Assembly (NCBI RefSeq): GCF_000718515.1
Contig: NZ_JNZS01000009.1
Coordinates: 379,908-443,907 of the forward strand
Length of the DNA: 64,000 nucleotides
Direction: 5' to 3'
Source of the DNA: Micromonospora parva
GTDB lineage: Bacteria > Actinomycetota > Actinomycetes > Mycobacteriales > Micromonosporaceae
A program made the position numbers and the translations under genes. This document shows, piece by piece, positions 58,446-64,000 of this stretch. Each line of letters starts with the position of its first letter. Within the stretch, counting starts at the first letter, position 1. The notes under the pieces were generated by a model. It was not told where the DNA came from and ran no database searches. It worked only from the letters and a program-made list of their open reading frames with translations.

Positions 58446-59455
58446 ACGCCGACGCGGTCACCGACAGTGGCATCTGGTTCCGGGTGGAGGCCAGCAGCGC
58501 GGCGAGCGCCGTCCGACGCGCCGCCGAGCGCCTCGGCGCGCAGGTGGAGATAGGTGCGGCGCGCATCGCCGACCTGGCCATCGTCGCGGCCGAGCTGACC
58601 AGCAACCTGGTCAAGCACGCCGACGAGGGTGTCCTGCTGCTGCGGCCGGTACGCCGCGCCGGGCAGGCCGGGGTGGAGTTGGTGGCCATCGACTCCGGGC
58701 CCGGCATGGCCGACCTGACCGTCTCGTCGCGGGACGGGCACTCCACCACCGGCACCCTCGGCATCGGTCTGGGTGCCATCGTCCGGCAGGCCAGCTGGTT
58801 CGACGGATACTCGCTGTCCGGCCGGGGGACCGTCCTCGCCGTGCAGGTCTGGCCGGCCGAGGCGGCCCGGCCGTCCTGGGCCGGTGCTCTGACCCGACCG
58901 CTGACCGGCGAGACGGTCAGCGGCGACGGCTACGCCGTCCGGGTCGCCGACGGGCGGCACCAGGTGCTGGTCAGCGACGGGCTGGGGCACGGCCCGCTGG
59001 CCGGTGCCGCCACCGAGGCGGCGCTGGCCGCGTTCCGCGACGCCCCCGCCGGCCCGCCGGCGGTGGTGGTCGGTCACCTGCACCGCAGCATGTCGCACAC
59101 CCGCGGCGCGGCCCTCGCGGTCGCGGAGCTGGTGCCGACGGCCGGTGTGCTGCACTACGCCGGCCTGGGCAACATCTCCGGCGTGATCGTCGAGGGAGGC
59201 GGCCAGCGCCGGGGGCTGGTGTCGCTGCCCGGCATCGCCGGCCACCAACGACCGGCCATCCGGGAGTACGACTACCCGTTCGGCCCCGGTGCCCGGCTGG
59301 TGATGCACAGCGACGGGGTGGTCGACCGGTGGCGGATGTCCGACTACCCGGGCCTGGCGGAGAGATCCCCACTGGTCATGGCGGCGACCCTGCTACGGGA
59401 CGCCGGGGTGCGCCGCGACGACGCCTGCGTACTGGTAGCGAGGTCGTGGGCATGA
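58442..59455 (+). CDS. Fused anti-sigma-type ATPase and SpoIIE/RsbX phosphatase
   Basis: 337 residues. The N-terminal half (to about 135) is a GHKL ATP-binding domain (AELTSNLVKHADEG, DSGPGMADL, LGIGLGAIVRQAS). The C-terminal half is a PP2C-type phosphatase (VSDGLGHGPLAGAATEAAL, VLHYAGLGNISGVI, LVMHSDGVVDRW). RsbX resets the stressosome by dephosphorylation; here kinase-like and phosphatase-like parts are on one chain. GTG 58442 overlaps RsbT by 4 nt; GTG 58433 is an alternative. Confidence 0.88.
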   Translation: MNADAVTDSGIWFRVEASSAASAVRRAAERLGAQVEIGAARIADLAIVAAELTSNLVKHADEGVLLLRPVRRAGQAGVELVAIDSGPGMADLTVSSRDGHSTTGTLGIGLGAIVRQASWFDGYSLSGRGTVLAVQVWPAEAARPSWAGALTRPLTGETVSGDGYAVRVADGRHQVLVSDGLGHGPLAGAATEAALAAFRDAPAGPPAVVVGHLHRSMSHTRGAALAVAELVPTAGVLHYAGLGNISGVIVEGGGQRRGLVSLPGIAGHQRPAIREYDYPFGPGARLVMHSDGVVDRWRMSDYPGLAERSPLVMAATLLRDAGVRRDDACVLVARSWA

Positions 59456-60813
59456 CCGAGGGATCGGCCGCGCTGCCGCTGCTGCAGATGGCGCTGCGGG
59501 TCGAGCAGGACATCTTCGTGATCCGCCAGCGGGGCCGCGAGGTGGCCATGGTGGTCGGCCTGGAACACCAGGACCAGGTCCGGATCGCCACCGCACTGAG
59601 CGAGGTCGCCCGGGACCTGCTGCGGACGACAGCGGGAGCGGACGTCTCCTTCCACGTCGACGCGGGTGCCGACGGCCGGTTCCACCTGCGCGCCGACCTG
59701 GCCCCGATGTCCCCGTTGCCGGACGGCCGCTACCAGCCGCAGTCCGGCGCGGTGTCCCGACTGGTTGACACACTGAGCGTGTCGACCGTCGAGGGGGTTA
59801 CGGTCGTGAGGATGTCCCGACGAGTCCCGGCCAGCGCGCCGACGCCGACCCCGGAGCGGCTCGCCGAGTTCCGCACCGAACTCGGCCGCACCGCGCCGGC
59901 CAGCGCGCTGGACGAGCTCACCACCCAGAACGGTCAGCTCATCGCCGCACTCGACGAGGTGCGCAGTCAGCGCGACGAGTTGGCGGTGCTGAACGAGGAA
60001 CTGGCCGAGACCAACCGTGGTGTGTTGGCGCTCTACAACCAGCTCACCGAGGAGCTGGAGGAGACCAACCGCGGCGTCGTCGCCCTCTACGCCGAGCTGG
60101 ACGAGAAGTCGGCCCAGCTCCGCGCGGCGAGTGAGTCGAAGAGCCGGTTCCTGGCCAACGTGAGCCACGAGCTGCGCGCCCCGGTCACCGCGATCATCGG
60201 CCTGGGGCGGCTGCTCACCGACTCCGCCTCCGACCCGCTCACCGACGAGCAGGGCCGCCAGGTCGAGCTGATCCGCTCGTCGGCGGCCGATCTGCTCAAC
60301 CTGGTCAACGAACTCCTCGACCTGGCCAAGGCGGAATCCGGCCGGATCGAGCCGGACGTGGTCGAGGTCGACCTGCGCCCGGTCTTCGGTCAACTGCGCG
60401 GCACCCTGCGCGCCCTGGCCACCCGTCCGAACGTGGAGCTGGTGGTGGAGGAGCCGCGCGGGCCGGCAGTGCTGCGCACCGACGAGGTGCTGCTCGGCCA
60501 GGTGCTGCGCAACCTGCTGCACAACGGGTTGAAGTTCACCGAACGCGGCGAGGTGCGGCTGCGGGCCAGCCAACACGGCGACCGCTGGCAGTTCGAGGTC
60601 ACCGACACCGGGCCGGGCATCGCTCCCGAGCTGCACGACCGGATCTTCGAGGAGTTCTACCAGGTGCCCGGAGCCACCCGGGTCGGCGGCACCGGCCTCG
60701 GCCTGCCGTACGCCCGGCGGCTGGTGACGCTGCTGGGCGGGACGCTGGAGCTGACCAGCGCGCCGGGCGAGGGCAGCACGTTCACCGTCTCCCTGCCCAC
60801 CGGCGGGGCGTGA
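59452..60813 (+). CDS. Sensor histidine kinase of the stress operon
   Basis: 453 residues. An N-terminal GHKL-like or sensor region (1-130) is followed by a coiled-coil at about 150-225 with repeated LNEELAETNRGV and EELEETNRGVVAL. The HisKA domain has the phospho-acceptor His239 in NVSHELRAPV. The HATPase has NLLHNGLKF, DTGPGIA and GTGLGLPYARRL. It has no obvious membrane helix, so it is probably cytoplasmic. The ATG overlaps the previous stop by 4 nt. Confidence 0.92.
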   Translation: MTEGSAALPLLQMALRVEQDIFVIRQRGREVAMVVGLEHQDQVRIATALSEVARDLLRTTAGADVSFHVDAGADGRFHLRADLAPMSPLPDGRYQPQSGAVSRLVDTLSVSTVEGVTVVRMSRRVPASAPTPTPERLAEFRTELGRTAPASALDELTTQNGQLIAALDEVRSQRDELAVLNEELAETNRGVLALYNQLTEELEETNRGVVALYAELDEKSAQLRAASESKSRFLANVSHELRAPVTAIIGLGRLLTDSASDPLTDEQGRQVELIRSSAADLLNLVNELLDLAKAESGRIEPDVVEVDLRPVFGQLRGTLRALATRPNVELVVEEPRGPAVLRTDEVLLGQVLRNLLHNGLKFTERGEVRLRASQHGDRWQFEVTDTGPGIAPELHDRIFEEFYQVPGATRVGGTGLGLPYARRLVTLLGGTLELTSAPGEGSTFTVSLPTGGA

Positions 60814-60817
60814 CGAC

Positions 60818-62356
60818 ATGGACGGCGGGCCGACAACCATCCTGGTGGTCGACGACAGTCGTACCAAGCGTTACCTGCTGGTCAGCTGGCTGACCCGGGC
60901 CGGGTTCACGGTGCTGGAGGCCGAGAACGGCGCCGAGGCGTTGGCCCGGGTCGAGGTGGACCGGATCGACCTGGTGGTTCTCGACGTCCGGTTGCCCGAC
61001 CTGAGCGGCTACGAGGTCTGCGAACAGATCAAGGCGCGGCACCCGGCGATGCCCGTGATCCACGTGTCGGCGCACGCCGTGGACGTGGCCGACCGCGCCC
61101 AGGGGCTGACCCGGGGCGCTGACGCGTACCTGACCGAGCCGATCGAGCCCGAGGAGCTGATCGCCACCACCCGGGCGGTGCTGCGTTACTACCAGGCCCG
61201 GCAGCGGGCCGAACTGCTCGCCGAGCGGTTGCTCGGGTTGGCCGACACGACCGTCGCCGTGCACGCCGCGCCGACCTTCGCGCGCCTGCTGGATGCCGCC
61301 GCCGAGGGCGCCGCCCAGATCTTCAAGAGCCCGGCGGCGGTGATCGCCGAGACCTTCGACGGTGACTGCCTCGCGGGCGTCTGCGCCGGCCCCGGCGCGG
61401 TGGCCGCCGTGGTGCCGTGGGTCGTCGACGACACCGGGGTGCCGACCGGCGCCACGGTCCGGGTGGAGGCCCCCGCGAACTGGGGGCTTGTCGACTGGCC
61501 GGCGGACGACACGGTGACCGTCGCCGCCGCCCGACTGCGCGAGGACCGTGCCCCGCTGTACGTGGTGGTCCCGACCGCCACCCAGACCGCGCGGACCCCG
61601 GTGCTCAAGCAGTTGGCTCAGGCGGTGGCGGCGGCCGTGGAGGCGCAGCGTTCGTTCGACGAGGAGCACCGGATCGCCGTCACCCTCCAACGCAGCCTGC
61701 TCCCGCGTGGGCTGCCCACCGTGGCCGGGCTGGACCTCGCGGTGCGCTACGAGCCGGCCAGCGCGCAGACCGAGGTGGGTGGCGACTTCTACGAGCTGGT
61801 GATGCTCGACGGGCACCTGCTGCTGGCGATCGGGGACGTCGCCGGCCACTCGCTGCACGCGGCGACGGTCATGGCCGAGCTGCGGCACGCGGTGCGGGCG
61901 TACGCGGTCGAGGGCCACCAACCCGGCGAGATCCTGCACCGGGTCAACGAGCTGATGCGGACACTGCTGCCGAACGAGCTGGCGACGCTCTGCGTACTGC
62001 TGCTGCACCCGCCGACCGGGCGGGTCCGGCTGGCCAGCGCCGGGCACCTTCCGCCGCTGATGGTGATGGACGGCAAGGTCGAGTTCGTGCAGCACTCGGC
62101 GCCGCTGCTCGGCGTTCGCGCCCCCCGCCCGGCCGACCTGGAGTTCGTGCTGCCGGCCGGGGCCACGCTGGTCTTCTACACCGACGGGCTGATCGAACGA
62201 CGGGACGCCACCATCGACGAGGGGCTGGCCGCGCTGGCCGGGGTCGCCGCGACCGTCGACGGTGACCTGGACCAGTTCTGCGCTCGACTGCTGGTGGAAC
62301 TGGCCCCGCCGGAGATCCAGGACGACGTCGCCGTGGTCGTTCTGCGTCGCCGCTGA
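60818..62356 (+). CDS. Response regulator fused to SpoIIE-type phosphatase
   Basis: 512 residues. The receiver domain (1-125) has ILVVDDSRTKRYLL, the phospho-acceptor Asp56 (VVLDVRLP) and the conserved Lys-equivalent region. A GAF-like middle (about 150-270) and a PP2C phosphatase (LQRSLLPRGLP, VGGDFYELV, AIGDVAGHSLHAATVMAELRH in broken form, FYTDGLIERRD) follow. It resembles RsbP/RsbU-like outputs. It starts 4 nt after the kinase gene and likely receives its phosphate. Confidence 0.92.
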   Translation: MDGGPTTILVVDDSRTKRYLLVSWLTRAGFTVLEAENGAEALARVEVDRIDLVVLDVRLPDLSGYEVCEQIKARHPAMPVIHVSAHAVDVADRAQGLTRGADAYLTEPIEPEELIATTRAVLRYYQARQRAELLAERLLGLADTTVAVHAAPTFARLLDAAAEGAAQIFKSPAAVIAETFDGDCLAGVCAGPGAVAAVVPWVVDDTGVPTGATVRVEAPANWGLVDWPADDTVTVAAARLREDRAPLYVVVPTATQTARTPVLKQLAQAVAAAVEAQRSFDEEHRIAVTLQRSLLPRGLPTVAGLDLAVRYEPASAQTEVGGDFYELVMLDGHLLLAIGDVAGHSLHAATVMAELRHAVRAYAVEGHQPGEILHRVNELMRTLLPNELATLCVLLLHPPTGRVRLASAGHLPPLMVMDGKVEFVQHSAPLLGVRAPRPADLEFVLPAGATLVFYTDGLIERRDATIDEGLAALAGVAATVDGDLDQFCARLLVELAPPEIQDDVAVVVLRRR

Positions 62357-62368
62357 TGTCCGGTTTCC

Positions 62369-63211
62369 TCAGCGCACCGAGCGGGCGTACGCGGCGGGGG
62401 ACACCCCGGCCACTGCGGTGAAGTCGCGGACCAGGTGGGCCTGGTCGCTGTAGCCGAGGTCGGCGGCGAGGTCAGCCCAGCTCAGCGGAGCGCCGGCGGC
62501 CTGTTCGACCGCCTCCTGGAGCCGGTAGCGGCGGATCACCCACTTCGGCCCGACCCCCACGTACTCCATGAAGAGCCGTTGCAACCGGCGGACCGGAACG
62601 TCGTGCCGGGCGGCGAGGTCGTCGACGCGCAGCACGGTCCGGTCGGTGCGGATCGCCTCGGCCAGCCGGACGGCCTCCTCGGCCATCGGGTCCGGCTCGG
62701 GCTGCCAGCCGGTGAGGAGGGTGTCCAGTGCCCGGCAGCGCTCATCGTCGTTGGCTGTCGAGAGGGCTGGCCCCGAGGGCGCGAACATCGAGAAATCCGG
62801 GTGGGTCAGCCGGCCGGCGGGCAGCGGCACCCGACGGCCGGTCAGCTCACTGATCGGGCGACGCCAGAACGGGTGGAACCCGCCGGGGCGGAACTGCACC
62901 CCGGACACCCGGCCGGTGCCGCTGAGCGTGATCCGGAACAGGTCGCGGCCCACCCCGGCCACCTCGCCGGCCTCGGGACCGTGTGCGTGGTTGTCGCCGT
63001 CGCCGTCGTCACTGCGGAACACCACGTTCACCGCCGGGTGTGGCACGACCCGCTGCTCGAACGGTGTGCTCAACGACCAGTCGATCAACCAGTAGTGCTC
63101 GACCCACTGGCGCAGCGACTCCGTCGGCAGGTGCCGACGGAAGCGCACCTCGCGCAGCAGCCGCCCGGGGTCCAGGATTCCCCGGCTGTCGCCACGCGGT
63201 CGCTGTCGCAT
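62369..63211 (-). CDS. AraC-family transcriptional regulator
   Basis: 280 residues. A C-terminal AraC DNA-binding domain is clear (LAARHDVPVRRLQRLFMEYVGVGPKWVIRRYRLQEAVEQA in broken form; then LGYSDQAHLVRDFTAVAGVSPAAYAR). The N-terminal 180 residues are a DUF6597-like effector domain (EHYWLIDWSL, VVPHPAVNVVF, GVQFRPGGFHPF). ATG 63211 is chosen; the frame opens to 63250 but would overlap the divergent gene. It may control the neighbouring TIGR03086 gene. Confidence 0.9.
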   Translation of the reverse strand: MRQRPRGDSRGILDPGRLLREVRFRRHLPTESLRQWVEHYWLIDWSLSTPFEQRVVPHPAVNVVFRSDDGDGDNHAHGPEAGEVAGVGRDLFRITLSGTGRVSGVQFRPGGFHPFWRRPISELTGRRVPLPAGRLTHPDFSMFAPSGPALSTANDDERCRALDTLLTGWQPEPDPMAEEAVRLAEAIRTDRTVLRVDDLAARHDVPVRRLQRLFMEYVGVGPKWVIRRYRLQEAVEQAAGAPLSWADLAADLGYSDQAHLVRDFTAVAGVSPAAYARSVR

Positions 63212-63230
63212 TTGTTCAAGACCACCCTCA

Positions 63231-63236
63231 TACGCT
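63231..63236 (+). promoter_or_regulatory. -10 box of the TIGR03086 gene (leaderless)
   Basis: TACGCT ends 6 nt before the ATG at 63243; the 31-nt gap between the divergent starts leaves no room for a leader on the plus strand. No consensus -35 is seen, so activation by the AraC protein is possible. Confidence 0.35.
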
Positions 63237-63242
63237 GGCCCT

Positions 63243-63827
63243 ATGTCCACTCAGACTAGCGATCTGCTGGCCGCTGCCGCTCCGGGAACCATCGGCGTGG
63301 TACGCGGCATCTCCGACGACCAGCTCGGCCTGCCCACGCCCTGCCAGGACTATCTGGTCCGTGATCTGCTCAACCACCTCTTCCAGGTGGTGATCAACTT
63401 TCAGGACCTGGCCGAGAAGCGGCAGGTGGAGTGGGCCGAGAAGCCCGACCACCTGGCCGACGGCTGGCGCGACCGCTTCGAGGTCGAGACCGGCCGACTG
63501 ATCGCCGCCTGGTCGGAGCCATCCACACTGGAGGGTGTGTCACCGGGCATGGGCATGCCGCAGTCCGTCGTCGGCGGCATGGCTCTGCTGGACCTGATCG
63601 TGCACGGCTGGGACCTCGCTGTCGCCACCGGCCAGCCGTACCACCCGGCCCCGGAGGCGGTGGCCGAGCTGCACGCGCTGGTGGAGCAGTTGGGCCCCAC
63701 CGCCCGCAAGATGGGCGTCTTCGCCGACCCGGTCCCGCCCACCACCCCCACCGAGACACCCACCTCGGACCTGGCCCACCTCCTGACCCAGACCGGCCGA
63801 ACCCCCACCTGGCCCCAAACCCCCTAA
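63243..63827 (+). CDS. TIGR03086 / mycothiol-dependent DinB-like protein
   Basis: 194 residues. The N-terminal four-helix bundle has the DinB-like metal-site region (TPCQDYLVRDLLNHLF) and MALLDLIVHGWDLAVATGQ, both characteristic of TIGR03086 proteins. These relate to mycothiol-dependent maleylpyruvate isomerase; His in LNHLF and HGWD are likely metal ligands. The substrate is unknown. It is divergent from the AraC regulator and is followed by a long palindrome. Confidence 0.88.
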   Translation: MSTQTSDLLAAAAPGTIGVVRGISDDQLGLPTPCQDYLVRDLLNHLFQVVINFQDLAEKRQVEWAEKPDHLADGWRDRFEVETGRLIAAWSEPSTLEGVSPGMGMPQSVVGGMALLDLIVHGWDLAVATGQPYHPAPEAVAELHALVEQLGPTARKMGVFADPVPPTTPTETPTSDLAHLLTQTGRTPTWPQTP

Positions 63828-63844
63828 CCCCACCTCTTGTCCTG

Positions 63845-63904
63845 GTTGATCAAGAAGTTTGCGTCAGATTTCGTCGATGGGATGACGCAAACCTCTTGAT
63901 CAAC
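63845..63904. repeat. 22-bp palindrome of the TTGATCAAGARGTTT family
   Basis: Arms 63845-63866 and 63883-63904 match at 21 of 22 positions with a 16-nt spacer. Ends are GTTGATCAAG/CTTGATCAAC. It follows a plus-strand gene by 17 nt. The core is shared with the palindrome at 44568-44623. Confidence 0.75.
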
Positions 63905-63910
63905 TCAGAT

Positions 63911-63942
63911 GGGGGTGGGGGTGGGGGGCAGGAGGGGTGGGG
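63911..63942 (+). other. G-rich tract with quadruplex potential
   Basis: Runs of 4-6 G separated by one to three bases (GGGGGTGGGGGTGGGGGG, then GGAGGGGTGGGG). Such tracts can form G-quadruplexes and lie just before a possible promoter at 63946-63974. Confidence 0.45.
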
Positions 63943-63945
63943 TTG

Positions 63946-63974
63946 TTGACTTGGGTATTCGCTGGGTGAATAGT
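63946..63974 (+). promoter_or_regulatory. Candidate promoter at the window end
   Basis: TTGACT (63946-63951), 17-nt spacer, AATAGT (63969-63974), preceded by TG. It would serve a gene beyond the window. The -10 is weak. Confidence 0.35.
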
Positions 63975-64000
63975 GGGCGGGGTGTCGACGCCGCATGTTC

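Overview
The window is GC-rich actinomycete DNA. Many genes start with GTG, many appear leaderless (a -10 hexamer 6-7 nt before the start codon), and one gene encodes a mycothiol-type (TIGR03086/DinB-like) protein. Together with a Gram-positive-type Tad pilus cluster and an RsbRST stressosome operon, this suggests Micromonosporaceae, most likely Micromonospora. That genus is an inference; no rRNA is present. One tRNA (Lys, UUU) is seen. I found no insertion sequence, prophage or CRISPR array, so the window looks like chromosomal core plus accessory carbohydrate loci.

Layout. 1-3 kb: the end of a photolyase gene, a beta-lactamase-fold serine hydrolase, and a flavin disulfide reductase with an unusual Ala/Ser/Gly insertion. 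3-13.3 kb: a carbohydrate locus of LacI regulator, lipoprotein binding protein, two ABC permeases, a GH13 alpha-glucosidase and a large secreted multidomain beta-helix protein with the features of GH87 alpha-1,3-glucanase/mycodextranase. It reads as an alpha-glucan degradation, import and hydrolysis pathway that lacks its own transport ATPase. 13.3-15.2 kb: an enoyl-CoA hydratase and a DUF2231-Rieske membrane protein. 15.5-26.2 kb: a Tad/Flp-type pilus cluster on the minus strand (lipoprotein, secreted protein, CpaB, CpaE/TadZ, TadA, TadB, TadC, small pilin-like protein, three TadE/G-like proteins, LysM protein), with a divergent A24 prepilin peptidase. 26.2-33 kb: PAP2 phosphatase, GH65 phosphorylase, a CxxC protein, LtrA, a MarR-GNAT fusion and a DHFR-like reductase.

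33-37.8 kb: a second sugar-import locus in which both permeases are fused in one 679-residue chain, with a twin-arginine-type lipoprotein binding protein, an IclR regulator and palindromic operator candidates around a TTGACA promoter. 37.9-46.8 kb: SDR with divergent MmyB-type regulator, TPR membrane protein, tRNA-Lys, PadR with a coupled membrane protein, epimerase, beta-helix lipoprotein and ZIP transporter. 46.9-56.2 kb: Eis-like acetyltransferase, PadR-ABC operon, PP2C phosphatase, XRE-cupin regulator divergent from BenE, small hypotheticals, MscL, and GntR divergent from an MFS transporter.

56.2-62.4 kb: a stress-signalling block with a divergent STAS antagonist followed by RsbR-RsbS-RsbT, an ATPase-phosphatase, a histidine kinase and a response regulator-phosphatase, nearly all translationally coupled. 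The window ends with a divergent AraC regulator and TIGR03086 protein pair. Several intergenic regions carry long, near-perfect palindromes belonging to at least two sequence families.
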